DNA of 64,000 nt, taken from NCBI GenBank assembly GCA_922989275.2, contig OV277871.1:65679848-65743847 (forward strand), read 5' to 3'. Source of the DNA: Gari tellinella (taxonomy: Eukaryota > Mollusca > Bivalvia > Cardiida > Psammobiidae). A program made the position numbers and the translations under genes. Of the stretch, positions 46,001 to 51,671 are shown piece by piece; the first letter of the stretch is position 1, and the number at the start of each line of letters is the position of its first letter. The notes beneath the pieces were generated by a model that had not been told where the DNA came from, searched no databases, and saw nothing but the letters and a program-made list of their open reading frames with translations.

Positions 46001-46969
46001 CCACTGTAAAAGGGTACATTTACTCTTCTATGGGAGGTTTCTTAAGTTAAGTGTTCCCTCTCTACAACGGCCCTCCCAACAACGACTCCCTCTTACAACG
46101 ACATTTGCCGCAGTTCCCTAAACAAGACAATTATGTCTAACGCTCTTACTGCTGCAATAACGTCTGCTTAATATTGTCGTCTGCTGAATATCTAAAAGTT
46201 ACATTTTGATGGAATAAATATAATCTGTCTATAAGCTGTTTGCAAATGTACAGTGGAGAAACTGTTATTCTTTCCCAATAAACGCGTTTACGCTAAAACT
46301 ATTATTTGCAGTGCAAACAGTTTGGAGCCAGATCAGACGCCGGGTAACCCGGCGTCTGATCAGGCTCCAAACTGTTTGCCACCAAGATAAACATGAATTA
46401 TCAGAATTGTCCAAAAGTTGTACTTTTCTACGTTTTAGTGCTTTGCGTTTGCGTACGTTTGCGTTTAAACGGGAAAGAATAACAGATTCTCCACTGTAAG
46501 CCAATGTCCCTCCCTATAACGACTCCCTCCGTACAACGCACACCATTTATGTCTCCCATAGGGTGTCGTTGTAGAGAGGGAGCGCTGTATACTCGTATAA
46601 TATGATTACAGTGGAGAAAACGTTATTCTTTCCCAATAAACGCGTTTACGCTAAAACTATTATTTCAATTACAAACAGTTTGGAGCCACCAAGATAAAAA
46701 TGAATTATCAGAATTGTCCCAAAGTTGTTCTTTTCTACGTTTTAGTGCTTTGCGTTTGCGTTTCGTTTGCGTGTAAACGGGAAAGAATAACAGATTCTCC
46801 TCTGTATGTATGTTTTTCAGGTTGGTTGTTTGACGCGACTGAAAGCTACACGGCCAGTTTTCTCTTCTGTTGAGGATTATTCATGTGTTCAGTGATCGTA
46901 AACTTGTTTGTTCTTTGCGTGCAAGACAAGAAACCCGCAAATAAAGAACACGACGATAGAACTGTGTAG
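24846..46969 (+). CDS. Gene B: SLC16-like membrane carrier with a premature stop
   Basis: Join of 24846-25041, 31062-31205, 38189-39181, 40307-40477, 44635-44760 and 46821-46969. The join reads 1779 bp to the TAG used by its paralogue. Conserved SLC16 signatures are DGGYGW at residues 8-13 and YFEKRRGLALG from about residue 131. The order is helices 1-6, a long polar loop from about residue 190 (LYRP) to the FPRRLVTDIRL block, then helices 7-12. All introns are phase 1 and interrupt Gly codons. The start is the first ATG, at the same place as in gene C. An in-frame TGA at 46871-46873 would end the protein at 560 residues, halfway through helix 12, where A and C encode Gly. It may be a young pseudogene or a truncated isoform; a sequence error cannot be excluded. 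SLC16 carriers move monocarboxylates, aromatic amino acids, thyroid hormone or creatine; the substrate is not deducible here. Confidence 0.85.
25512..25719. mobile_element. MITE-4 element (family description)
   Basis: About 205 bp. Ends CAGTAAAACCTCTGTATTAC and its inverse TTTACTG, beside TA. The central hairpin pairs GCTTAAAGCAAGGTGACA.. with ..TGTCATCTTGCTTTAAGC. Other copies: 35748-35950 and 42808-43010. CAGT ends and TA targets again suggest a Tc1/mariner-type origin. Confidence 0.8.
25784..26029 (+). mobile_element. MITE-1 copy with a paralogous empty site
   Basis: Full length. Left flank GTTAATCATTTGTTCGTA and right flank TATCATATCC match the uninterrupted sequence GTTAATCTTTCGTTCGGTTCATATCC (read in two parts) at about 27711-27736. 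This independently supports the element ends. Confidence 0.9.
26091..26173 (+). repeat. Left copy of 83-bp direct repeat around a MITE-1
   Basis: Begins TACCCGTCATTTGCAAAC and ends GTGAGGTGTTTA directly at the MITE. Matches 26420-26502 with three mismatches. Confidence 0.95.
26174..26419 (+). mobile_element. MITE-1 copy exactly between 83-bp direct repeats
   Basis: Left end GAAAACG type, right end CAGATTCTCC type, so mixed. The right core arm reads GACCTGGCTCC. No bases separate it from the host repeats on either side. Confidence 0.95.
26420..26502 (+). repeat. Right copy of 83-bp direct repeat
   Basis: Begins TACCCGTCATTTGC at the base after the MITE and ends GTGAGGTGTTTA. Confidence 0.95.
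27067..27255. mobile_element. MITE-7 element (family description)
   Basis: About 190 bp. Ends AGGGCTCCAGATAAG and CTTATCTGGTGCTCT. The central hairpin pairs CCTATGGTGTTACTACTCAT with ATGAGTAGTGACACCATAGG around TCTTCGAGACGATTC. Other copies: 41630, 47313 and 62545. Confidence 0.8.
27364..27543 (+). repeat. 180-bp tandem duplication, copy 1
   Basis: TTATGCAGTTATCACAGCGA to GCGTTTGGCAGCA, repeated 485 bp downstream at 27849-28028 with about ten differences. Confidence 0.9.
27776..27848 (+). mobile_element. MITE-3 left fragment
   Basis: AACCCGTTACTCCTATGG through AAAGCAGAATGCGCC, cut off exactly where the 180-bp duplication begins, in the middle of its hairpin. Confidence 0.7.
27849..28028 (+). 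repeat. 180-bp tandem duplication, copy 2
   Basis: Its left junction lies at the centre of a MITE-3 palindrome. Its right end is 8 bp from a MITE-1. Confidence 0.9.
28037..28531 (-). mobile_element. MITE-1 interrupted by MITE-3
   Basis: CAGTGGAGAAAACG at left, GTTTTCTCCACTG at right, intact core at about 28408-28468. A 251-bp MITE-3 splits the left arm. Confidence 0.85.
28096..28346. mobile_element. MITE-3 nested in MITE-1
   Basis: TTAACCCTTTCCCTTATAGA to AAAGGGTTAA, with a near-perfect hairpin at about 28218-28290. It is younger than its host element. Confidence 0.85.
28632..28668 (-). mobile_element. MITE-1 left-end fragment
   Basis: CAGTAGACAAGAAGTTATT and TTTCCCGTTTAAGG only. Confidence 0.55.
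28669..29495. other. Gene B intron 1 stretch without recognised content
   Basis: Very AT-rich. I see no repeat family or coding homology. Confidence 0.45.
29496..29572 (-). repeat. tRNA-like sequence (probable SINE head)
   Basis: On the minus strand TAGCGCAGATAGTATAGTGG fits a pol III A box and GTTCGAGACCC fits a B box with usual spacing. The anticodon arm and acceptor do not pair well, so it is a tRNA-derived relic rather than a working tRNA. Confidence 0.5.
29703..29929 (-). mobile_element. MITE-1, left end missing
   Basis: Starts within the arm (ACGCAAACGAAACG). Core and right end CGTCTTCTCCACTG are intact. Confidence 0.8.
29971..30095 (-). mobile_element. MITE-1 fragment
   Basis: CAGTGGAGAAGACGTTTAAT, a CGTTTAAAC arm, then a worn right core GTCTGATCAGGATTC. 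Not complete. Confidence 0.6.
30195..30325. mobile_element. MITE-3, partial
   Basis: Hairpin AGCTTAAAGCAGGCTGAAAG with its partner GTCTGCTTTAAGTAGTC, then GGCTATGGGGTAAAGG. Left end absent. Confidence 0.65.
30426..30751 (+). mobile_element. MITE-8 copy
   Basis: CAGCGCTCCCTCTCTACAAT at left and TTGTAGAAAGGGGGTGCTG at right are inverted. Internally rearranged, with an extra copy of the GGAGGGAGTCG block near 30487. Confidence 0.65.
31062..31205 (+). CDS. Gene B exon 2
   Basis: Acceptor TATTCCAG, donor GTGAAT. Encodes GPVLAAGINRFGVRVSAIAG and helix 3 to YGIVQ. Confidence 0.9.
31370..31909 (+). mobile_element. MITE-1 split by a ~280-bp insertion
   Basis: CAGTGGGGAAAACG, arm and core up to about 31570, then unrelated DNA. 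GCGTTTAAACGGGAAAGACT and TTTCTCCACTG follow at 31873-31909. The insert shows no known ends. Confidence 0.7.
31912..32157 (-). mobile_element. MITE-1 copy sharing a TA with its neighbour
   Basis: Both ends carry the same change (CAGTGGGGAA / TTCCCCACTG). A single TA at 31910-31911 separates it from the preceding copy. Confidence 0.9.
32158..32836. other. Gene B intron 2 stretch without recognised content
   Basis: AT-rich. Nothing is recognised. Confidence 0.45.
32837..33036 (-). mobile_element. MITE-1 deletion derivative
   Basis: Complete ends, but the sequence jumps from GATCAGACGCCGGG straight to TTTGCACTGG. The whole right half of the central palindrome is gone. Confidence 0.9.
33335..33420 (-). 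repeat. tRNA-like sequence (probable SINE head)
   Basis: On the minus strand TGGCCCAGTGGGTCAAATG is A-box-like and GGGTTCGATTCCCACC is a well-kept T-arm/B box. The distance is long and the cloverleaf is imperfect. A TA microsatellite follows at 33421-33440. Confidence 0.5.
33441..33776. other. Intron stretch without recognised content
   Basis: Contains GGGCTCAGACATAAACCCGA-type low-similarity sequence. Nothing is assigned. Confidence 0.35.
34661..34912 (+). repeat. SINE-like repeat R12, copy 2, inside the RT relic
   Basis: Close match to 21862-22095, including the ATT tract and TATATAGCGCTCTTTTCACA. It splits the RT between its two catalytic motifs. Confidence 0.75.
35006..35211 (+). mobile_element. 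MITE-1 inside the RT relic
   Basis: CAGTGGAGAAAACG at left and GTTTTCTTAACTG at right. The right arm is shortened (GTGTTAATAATAACG). Confidence 0.8.
35408..35656. mobile_element. MITE-3 copy, complete
   Basis: TTAACCCTTTACCCCATAAC to AAAGGGTTAA. The hairpin is long and nearly perfect at 35456-35528. It abuts the N-terminal end of the RT relic. Confidence 0.85.
35748..35950. mobile_element. MITE-4 copy, complete
   Basis: CAGTGAAACCTCGCTATTAC and GTAATAGGGAGGTTTTACT ends; hairpin at about 35812-35886. Confidence 0.85.
35951..36582. other. Intron stretch without recognised gene
   Basis: AT-rich, ending in a MITE-3 left-end scrap at 36538-36580 (CCCCGTAGCCTGTTTCTAG). Confidence 0.45.
36583..36812 (+). 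mobile_element. MITE-6 copy, complete
   Basis: TTTGTGCCCACGATCCC at left, perfect GACTCTGATCAGACACCG hairpin with its partner, TGGGCGCAAATCGG at right. Confidence 0.75.
36995..37014 (+). repeat. Left copy of 20-bp direct repeat around a MITE-1
   Basis: TAACAACCCCAATCTTTATA, ending exactly at the MITE. Confidence 0.95.
37015..37260 (+). mobile_element. MITE-1 copy exactly between 20-bp direct repeats
   Basis: CAGTGCAGAAAACG at left, CAGAATCTCCACTG at right. Intact core. Confidence 0.95.
37261..37280 (+). repeat. Right copy of 20-bp direct repeat
   Basis: TAACAGCCCCAATCTTTATA, one mismatch to 36995-37014. Confidence 0.95.
37281..38091. other. Intron stretch with short tandem repeats
   Basis: ATGGCCAG(A/G)TTAATGTCAC is repeated three times near 37553-37612. 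A CCGTCCGTATGT minisatellite lies at about 37878-37922. No gene. Confidence 0.5.
38092..38158 (+). mobile_element. MITE-3 right-part fragment
   Basis: TTTATAAATTGGAACTATTT and GGCGTGACAAGGCG resemble the right third of MITE-3. It ends 30 bp before exon 3. Confidence 0.5.
38189..39181 (+). CDS. Gene B exon 3 (993 bp)
   Basis: Acceptor GTTTCAG, donor GTAGGT after GGCG. It encodes helices 4-6 with YFEKRRGLALGIAQCGCG, the ~195-residue polar loop, then FPRRLVTDIRL, helix 7 and IADYGRIVGC to AIGIG. It is six bases shorter than in gene C. The loop is the most diverged part. Confidence 0.9.
39285..39497 (-). mobile_element. MITE-6 copy, inverted
   Basis: TATTGGATTAGTATAATT at left, worn core, CACTATGCACAAATGGGTC at right. 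Confidence 0.65.
39592..40080 (-). repeat. HP13 dispersed repeat, inverted copy
   Basis: Reverse complement of 14030-14505: ATGAGTGTTCAT, hairpin with AAACGATAAACACGAGG, CATTTCCTGTCCC, ATGGCGTTTGATGCCATAT, CCTCATTTGCATA. Confidence 0.7.
40307..40477 (+). CDS. Gene B exon 4 (171 bp)
   Basis: Acceptor ATTTCAG, donor GTAAGT. Encodes GTVGRVICGFVADIECINRV and two helices to YGLSL. Confidence 0.9.
40531..40650 (+). mobile_element. MITE-2 left half
   Basis: AACCCTTTCGCTCTCAATGA, perfect GATCAGACGCCGCG hairpin, CTGTTTGACACTG. It runs straight into the duplicated exon 4 fragment. Confidence 0.7.
40660..40794 (+). pseudogene. Partial duplicate of gene B exon 4
   Basis: Repeats exon 4 from TTTGTCG(T/C)GGACATTGAG to the donor GTAAGT, plus downstream intron (TGACCATAC, CAGCGGTCAA). 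It lacks the acceptor and the first ~28 bp. An 11-bp deletion (GTGTGTGGTTC) shifts the frame, so it cannot replace the true exon. Confidence 0.85.
40853..41010. repeat. HP13-type hairpin, short copy
   Basis: TGAGTGCTCATTATTTATCA pairs with TGATAAATAATGAGCAC. Inner arms are AACGAGTTGACTAAAAT and the inverse, around GAGCCTTGGTGAGC. Confidence 0.75.
41300..41435. mobile_element. Degenerate MITE-3 right part
   Basis: TTTCTTTCAGCATG, CATCTGCTAGGATGATAAGT, GGGAACAATTTTCTTCCCTG resemble the MITE-3 right half. Confidence 0.4.
41630..41794. mobile_element. MITE-7, right end lost
   Basis: CAGGGCTCCAGATAAGGG at left; hairpin CCTGTGGTGTCACTA with its partner. Its right end is replaced by a MITE-1 fragment. 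Confidence 0.7.
41795..41837 (+). mobile_element. MITE-1 right-end fragment
   Basis: TTTGCGTTTAAACGGGAAA and CAGATTCTCCACTG only. Confidence 0.8.
41947..42057 (+). repeat. Left copy of 111/124-bp direct repeat (MITE-9 sequence)
   Basis: TATAAGCCGTTTCATG through AAACTGTATATAATA, ending exactly at the MITE-1. Confidence 0.9.
42058..42322 (+). mobile_element. MITE-1 copy exactly between long direct repeats
   Basis: Longer than usual because the right arm has an expanded GCGTGCGTTT repeat at about 42251-42290. Ends are mixed (GAATCTG / CGTTGTCTCC). Confidence 0.95.
42323..42446 (+). repeat. Right copy of 111/124-bp direct repeat
   Basis: Starts TATAAGCCGTGTCATG at the base after the MITE. It has a 13-bp block (about TGGTATACACTTC) missing from the left copy. 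Confidence 0.9.
42447..42544 (+). mobile_element. MITE-9 right part
   Basis: Continues the MITE-9 sequence (TATGTGGGTGTCAAACAG) with a short hairpin, AAGATCAAGACCAGCGGCG and partner. Ends at the next MITE-1. Confidence 0.55.
42545..42797 (-). mobile_element. MITE-1 copy
   Basis: Matched AAACG/CGTTT end subtype. About 9 bp longer than consensus because of GTACATGTA inserted before TCATGGTGG. Confidence 0.9.
42808..43010. mobile_element. MITE-4 copy, complete
   Basis: CAGTGAAACCTCTCTATAAC at left, GAGGTTTTACTG at right. Only 10 bp from the preceding MITE-1. Confidence 0.85.
43068..43313 (-). mobile_element. MITE-1 copy
   Basis: Matched ATCTG/CAGAT ends. The core has scattered changes (GATCAAACGCC, CCGACGTCTG). 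Confidence 0.9.
43314..43863. other. Gene B intron 4 stretch without recognised gene
   Basis: A worn GATC-core remnant lies at 43435-43500. Otherwise nothing is recognised. Confidence 0.4.
43864..44279 (-). mobile_element. Dimeric MITE-1
   Basis: One left terminus (CAGTGGGAATCTG), a first complete core, then at about 44054 the sequence jumps back to CCCGTTTAAACGC. A second arm and core follow, and one right terminus (CAGATTCTCCACTG). Two hairpins thus share one pair of ends. Confidence 0.9.
44330..44567 (+). mobile_element. Diverged MITE-1 beside exon 5
   Basis: CAGTAAACATTATTC, AATGAACGCGTTTACGC, a worn core (GACGCCGGGGAACCCGGCG) and GTTTTCTCCACTG. It ends 67 bp before exon 5. Confidence 0.8.
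44635..44760 (+). CDS. Gene B exon 5 (126 bp)
   Basis: Acceptor CTAACAG, donor GTAATT. Encodes SLYVIPAMILMDNFGEEL to LGVPIA. Confidence 0.9.
44886..45060. mobile_element. MITE-3, right end worn
   Basis: TTAACCTATTACTCTATAGC at left; hairpin GCAAATTGAAAGCAAAGTAG with its partner. The right terminus is not recognisable. Confidence 0.65.
45235..45335. repeat. Hairpin with ~45-bp imperfect arms
   Basis: CCATAGGGGCCCGACATTTG pairs with CAAATTTCGGGCCTCTATGG and the inner ATCACTAATA with TATTAGTGA. Not matched elsewhere here. Confidence 0.8.
45384..45600 (+). mobile_element. MITE-2, core halved
   Basis: TTAACCCTTTCTGCGAAG, GATCCTGATCAGACGCCGCG, then directly AACTGTTTGACACTGG. The right arm of the hairpin is deleted. 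Confidence 0.6.
45803..46006 (-). mobile_element. MITE-1 deletion derivative
   Basis: TAGTGGAGACAAC at left, CCCACTG at right. The core stops at GCCGGGTTACC and the right half is gone. Confidence 0.75.
46050..46588 (+). mobile_element. MITE-8 interrupted by MITE-1
   Basis: AGTGTTCCCTCTCTACAACG at left, GTTGTAGAGAGGGAGCGCTG at right. Split by a complete MITE-1. Confidence 0.75.
46251..46496 (+). mobile_element. MITE-1 nested in MITE-8
   Basis: Full length, TA on both sides. Left GAGAAACTG, right CAGATTCTCC. Intact core. Younger than its host element. Confidence 0.95.
46609..46804 (+). mobile_element. MITE-1 without core, 16 bp from exon 6
   Basis: Both termini present (CAGTGGAGAAAACG, CAGATTCTCCTCTG), but AACAGTTTGGAGCC jumps to ACCAAGATAA, so the hairpin is wholly deleted. 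Its end is 16 bp before the exon 6 acceptor. Confidence 0.9.
46821..46969 (+). CDS. Gene B terminal exon with in-frame TGA
   Basis: Acceptor TTTTTCAG. Reads WLFDATESYTASFLFC, then TGA at 46871-46873. The frame stays otherwise open through LFMCSVIVNLFVLCV to the TAG at 46967-46969. An AATAAA lies at 47001-47006. Confidence 0.85.
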
Positions 46970-47019
46970 ACCACAAACTGTGTCTGTGCCTAAAACAACA
47001 AATAAAAGACTTAAGATTA

Positions 47020-47233
47020 ACCCCTTCACTGCCATGACGTCATCAATTTTAAACAAATGTCGTCTGCTTTGATTTCTCATATTCAATGTTTAGGTTTTTT
47101 GAGTTAAGAAATATTGAAATGAGTGTCAAACAGTTTGAATCCTGATTAGACGCCGCGTTACGCGGCGTCTAATCAGGACTTAAACTGTTAGCGCATAACC
47201 GTTGTACTCGGGGTAAGGAAGTGAAGGGATTAA
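47020..47233 (+). mobile_element. MITE-2 copy
   Basis: TTAACCCCTTCACTGCCATG, core GATTAGACGCCGCG with partner, GAAGTGAAGGGATTAAG. It starts 51 bp after the gene B stop. Confidence 0.75.
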
Positions 47234-47312
47234 GATACAACAATTCAAGGCTTCAGTTAAGGAGAGTATTTCAAATACTAAAATCTTTATTTCTGCATTA
47301 AACAGTTTTTAC

Positions 47313-47506
47313 AGGGCTTCAAATAAGGGGAGAATTTCAAAATGTTAAATCTTTAATTCTGTTTAAAACCCTATGATGTCACTACTCATTAGAATCGTCT
47401 CTTCTAGACGATTCTAATGAGTAGTAACACCATATAATTCGGTGCTAACATGAGTGTGAGAATGTTGGATTTGTTGCGTTTACTCTCTCTCTGATCTGGA
47501 GCCCTA
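47313..47506. mobile_element. MITE-7 copy
   Basis: AGGGCTTCAAATAAGGGGAG and CTCTGATCTGGAGCCCT ends. Hairpin around GTCTCTTCTAGACGATTC. A partial repeat of its left end precedes it at about 47247-47310. Confidence 0.75.
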
Positions 47507-47900
47507 CAAATACGTCGAAGTTTGATCTGGTGCTGCATATCTCAGTTGTTGTGCCTTTTACTATCTTTCTATCTATGTCCAATGCCTCAATCATTCTATT
47601 TGGTTTTTCTCTCTCTACCTTCAGTTCTCCATCTCTTTTCTCTGTGTGCGCATACTTTCGTCTCTCTTTCACTCGTACCATTTACCACTTTTGTATACGA
47701 GTCTAACGCTCATTCAATTTCCACTTTCGAGTCTACATTTCATCTTAAGCCTTTACCCAATAGCATGTCTCTACTTCTGGAAACAGTCCATTGCTTACAG
47801 CAGGTTGAAAGTAAAGCAGAATGATCCCTGCATTAAGCTTCAATCTGCAAAATACTTGAAGTGCCATCCATTTCCACTACCTCCTATGCATGTACCTGTA

Positions 47901-48146
47901 CAGTGGAGAATCTGTTATTCTTTCCCGTTTAAACGCAAACGTACGCAAACGCAAAGCACTAAAACGTAGAAAAGAACAACTTTTGGACAATTCTGATATT
48001 TCATGTTTATCATGGTGGCAAACAGTTTGGAGCCTGATCAGACGCCGGGTTACCCGGCGTCTGATCTGGTTCTAAACTGTTTGTACTGGAAATAATAGTT
48101 TTAGCGTAAACGCGTTTATTGGGAAAGAATAGCGTTTTCTCCACTG
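47901..48146 (-). mobile_element. MITE-1 copy
   Basis: Full length, mixed ends (GAATCTG / GCGTTTTCTCC). A MITE-3 left fragment lies at about 47752-47822 upstream. Confidence 0.9.
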
Positions 48147-48175
48147 TACATGTAGCTAAGAAAAAGGTGTTGATA

Positions 48176-48517
48176 CAGTGCTCCATCCGTACAACAGCCC
48201 TATGAACAACGAGTCCTTCCTTTCAACAACGAGTATCGCTGATCCATAAACAACTTTTCAATACTGCAATATCGTCTGCTTTTAGTTGTCGTCTGCTGAT
48301 TTTCTCAAAGTCATATAATTATTGGACATTTTGACAGAAAAATAAAGACGAGTGACAAATAGCTTTAATCAAGAACAGACGCCGCGTAACGCGGCGTCTG
48401 ATCTGGATTAAAGCTGTTTGCAATTGTAAGTCATTTCACTCCCTTTAAACAACTCCATCCGAACAACACATACAGTTTTCGTAGCTCATTGGGTGTTGTT
48501 GTATAGAGTTAGCACTA
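48176..48517 (+). mobile_element. MITE-8 copy, complete
   Basis: CAGTGCTCCATCCGTACAAC at left, TTGTATAGAGTTAGCACTA at right. Contains a perfect ACAGACGCCGCGTAACGCG hairpin near 48370-48410. Confidence 0.75.
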
Positions 48518-48562
48518 TAGTGGAATACTGAGAGGCAAAAAAAAACACGCGTTTATGGAGTA

Positions 48563-48802
48563 CAGTGGAGAATCTGTTATTCTTTCCCAATAAACGCGTT
48601 TACGCTAAAATTATTATTTGCAGTGCAAACAGTTTGGAGCCAGATCAGACGCCGGCTAACCCGGCGTCTGATCAGGCTCCAAACTGTTTGCCACCAAGAT
48701 AAACAAGAATTATCAGAATTGTCCAAAAGTTGTTCTTTTCTACGTTTTAGTGCTTTGCGTACGTTTGCGTTTAAACGGGAAAGAATAACAGATTCTCCAC
48801 TG
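48563..48802 (+). mobile_element. MITE-1 copy
   Basis: Matched ATCTG/CAGAT ends. A 6-bp unit is lost from the GCGTTTGCGTACG arm. Confidence 0.95.
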
Positions 48803-48839
48803 TAACTGGTTAAACAAGTTTTGATCTCTAAACTTTTTC

Positions 48840-49075
48840 AATCTGACATAACGTCAAAAAGCGCATTTACAAACAGTTTACAAACACGGCGTCTAATCAG
48901 GATCAAAACTGATTGCTACTTGTTTTAAAATGACGGTTATACTGTCTTAAATCTAATTTTGAAACGATATTGGAGACAACAATATTGAAGCAGACGACAA
49001 TATAATGTAGCGGTGAAGGGAGGGGTAAAAACTCTCACGATCAACATCATCATGAAAGCGTTAACATTAATTTTA
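48840..49075 (-). mobile_element. MITE-2, inverted, worn
   Basis: ACGTCAAAAAGCGCATTTAC, reduced core, AAACGATATTGGAGACAAC, GCAGACGACA, GCGGTGAAGGG. A similar inverted scrap lies at 51130-51288. Confidence 0.55.
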
Positions 49076-49250
49076 TATACTGTACTGTGTGTGACATTCC
49101 ATATTGTTTTATGTTAAGTCGGTTTATCATCATATCATTAAAGACTTGATTCTTCAAGCTTAACGGAGCTGTTTATCGTTGTTTTTTACCAAACAATTTC
49201 TGTCTATATCTAACGGAAAATAGTAATTTCTTCCTAACAGGAGCCCGTTT

Positions 49251-49482
49251 CATAAAACTTCGTACGACAAAAACGGTCGTAAGTCAAAACTTTAAAATAT
49301 ATTTTATTTCTGATTTGTGTATCTAATTCTGTCTTGTGTCGTGTCATTAAAATCGTCTTTTCAAGACGATTCCAAAGAGATGTCATATGACAGGATTAGA
49401 TGGAGAAATAAATAATAATTGAGACGTTTATAATCTGACTTACGACAATATTTGTTGCACGAAGTTTTTTGAAACGGACCCC
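49251..49482. mobile_element. MITE-5 copy
   Basis: GCCCGTTTCATAAAACTTCG and TTTTTTGAAACGGACCC ends. Central AATCGTCTTTTCAAGACGAT hairpin. Confidence 0.8.
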
Positions 49483-49585
49483 TGGTAAAAAGACAGGATG
49501 TCAGACTAAATCTATGATTTATCATTAAGCAAGCTTGCTCAGGACGGTAACAGTCATATACTTATAATGTAATGTTATCAATTAT

Positions 49586-49790
49586 AGCGGAGGAGCTGTT
49601 ATTCTTCCCCGTTTAAACTCAAACGAAACGCAAACATATTGCAATTAAATTTAGCAAATGTTTTTTGTTTAGAAACTTTTCTAAACGATTCACTTTAATC
49701 TAAATGGAAAAACATTTTGGAGCCAGATCAGGCACCAGATTACCGGGCGTCTGATCTGACTCCAGACTGTTTCCAATAAACATAATTCAC
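49586..49790 (-). mobile_element. Diverged MITE-1
   Basis: GCGGAGGAGCTGTTATTC, CGTTTAAACTCAAACG arm, worn core GATCAGGCACC with partner. The right end is lost. Confidence 0.6.
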
Positions 49791-49937
49791 TCCTTAGTCA
49801 CCCACTCGTTAATTGTGAAAAATAAAAACTTACTGAGAAAAACCTTCTTGACACTCCGGCGATATGCAAAAAAATTTGCAGAAATACACAATGAGATTTG
49901 CTGCAAGAGACAAATGCTACAGATAAAAAGTTGAATA

Positions 49938-50148
49938 CAGTGTTCCCTCCCTACAACGGCCCTCCCAACAACGACTCCCTCCTTACAACGACCCTTGTCG
50001 CTCTTCCCCAAACAAGGACATTTTATGTCCAACATTTTCATGGCTGCAATACCGTCTGCGTAAATTTGTCGTCTGCCGTTTTTCTCAAAGTTACATATAA
50101 ATGGAAATACGTTTACGTTTCAAAGTGAAAGAATAACGTTTTCTCCAC
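49938..50148 (+). mobile_element. MITE-8 left part fused to a MITE-1 end
   Basis: CAGTGTTCCCTCCCTACAAC to about 50103, then GTTTCAAAGTGAAAGAATAA and GTTTTCTCCACT. Confidence 0.6.
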
Positions 50149-50182
50149 TACATCTGCTCTACGTGCAACTTCGTCTATTATA

Positions 50183-50505
50183 AAGTGGAGAAGACATAAT
50201 TATTTCCCGTTTAAAGGCTACTAAGATGCAAACACAATGCTCTTAAATGGAGAAAATGACAACCTTTTGATAATTATTTTATTTGATACCAGTATACCAG
50301 TATTATAGTTTGGACCGTTGTTGGTCATACATTGTATTAATGAAGTTGTAACTGAGAAAAACCCAAATTTACACAGGCACAACATAGGCAATCATATCAC
50401 AACAGCCAACATGTTATATGACTATCAACTGTTTGTAATGGACAAACTTATTGGTTTAGCATAAATCCGTTTGTTAAGAAAGAATTACGTCTTTCGACGG
50501 TATAT
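50183..50505 (-). mobile_element. Strongly diverged MITE-1-like sequence
   Basis: AAGTGGAGAAGACATAATTA and CCCGTTTAAAGG at left, CCGTTTGTTAAGAAAGAATT at right. The middle is unlike the core. Confidence 0.4.
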
Positions 50506-50792
50506 CGACTCTTAAATTGAATTAAAATTCGGATATAAAACTTTCTCTATGAGCTGACTGGTTCTTTAATCTTTAAACCCCTTACCCTATAGTCTGTTTC
50601 TAGTTTTGAAGACAGATAAAGCACAGGCACAACATAGGCAATCATATAACAACAGACAACATGCTTTGATCTGCAACAAACTGAGAATATTTTTGTTAAC
50701 TTTGAATAAACTGTTTATAAGTGGCGAAAGTACATTTTGGTCATTAAGCATTTATATAAGTTTCTAAACGACCAGAGGCTAACAATCATGTA

Positions 50793-51044
50793 CAGTAGAG
50801 AAAACGTTATTCTTTCCCAATAAACGCGTTTACGCTAAAACTATTATTTGCAGTGCAAACAGTTTGGAGCCAGATCAGACGCCGGGTAACCCGGCGTCTG
50901 ATCAGGCTCCAAACTGTTTGCCACTCAGATTAAAATAAATGGTCAGGATTGTCAACAAGTTGTTATTTTCTATATTTTATTGCAATGCGTTTGCGTACGT
51001 TTGCGTTTGCGTTTAAACGGGAAAGAATAACGTTTTCTCCACTG
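50793..51044 (+). mobile_element. MITE-1 copy
   Basis: Matched AAACG/CGTTT ends. The right arm has an extra TTGCGT unit and differs from most copies (CTATATTTTATTGCAATGCG). Confidence 0.9.
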
Positions 51045-51671
51045 TAAGTAGTTTTTACATCCTATTTAAGATATATTTTATAATATAAAGGTTCGTATAA
51101 GCAGTATGTCAAATGTAAGAAAACAAATTTTACATACTTGTTTTCCAATTAGTTTGAAATTACGCAAGTTATACTGCCTTAAATCTAACCATCAATCGAT
51201 ATTGCAGACAACAATATTTAAGCAGACGACAGTATGACGGTGAATTGGTAAAAACCTCAAGATAAATCATCATGCAAGGGTTAAAACTGGACCACAATAG
51301 GTTTATTTTACGTTAGCGCATGCAAATCGACATGACCAGTTCGGTTCGAACCAGACATTACATGTTTATGTCATTTGTTGATTTTCTGATAACCACATCA
51401 CTTGAGCCAGTATTTTGACTGTCAACTTCAATGTCATTGTGTATCAGATTATTAATCTGTGTTAATCTTGAAAGCAAGGCTATTTGAAACAGAGCAACTT
51501 CTCAAAGGCGGACAAACAGTAAAGAAAACATTGATCTGTTTGAAACTTGTAGTACCTAAATGCAAGTAAAACTTAATGCAAAAGTTCTTTTTGGAGTTGT
51601 TTTGCATTATGTTTAGTTCTGAGTTAAACTACTGAATGGACAGTTGAAAAGACGATAGTCTTCCCCGTTTA
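51045..51671. other. B-C intergenic stretch
   Basis: Holds an inverted MITE-2 scrap (51130-51288). The rest may include gene C promoter sequence, but no motif stands out. Confidence 0.4.

Noticed and set aside
46868..46876. Selenocysteine reading of TGT TGA in gene B
   Set aside because: Paralogues A and C have glycine at this codon, SLC16 carriers are not known selenoproteins, and I did not identify a SECIS-like element in the short stretch before the next repeat.
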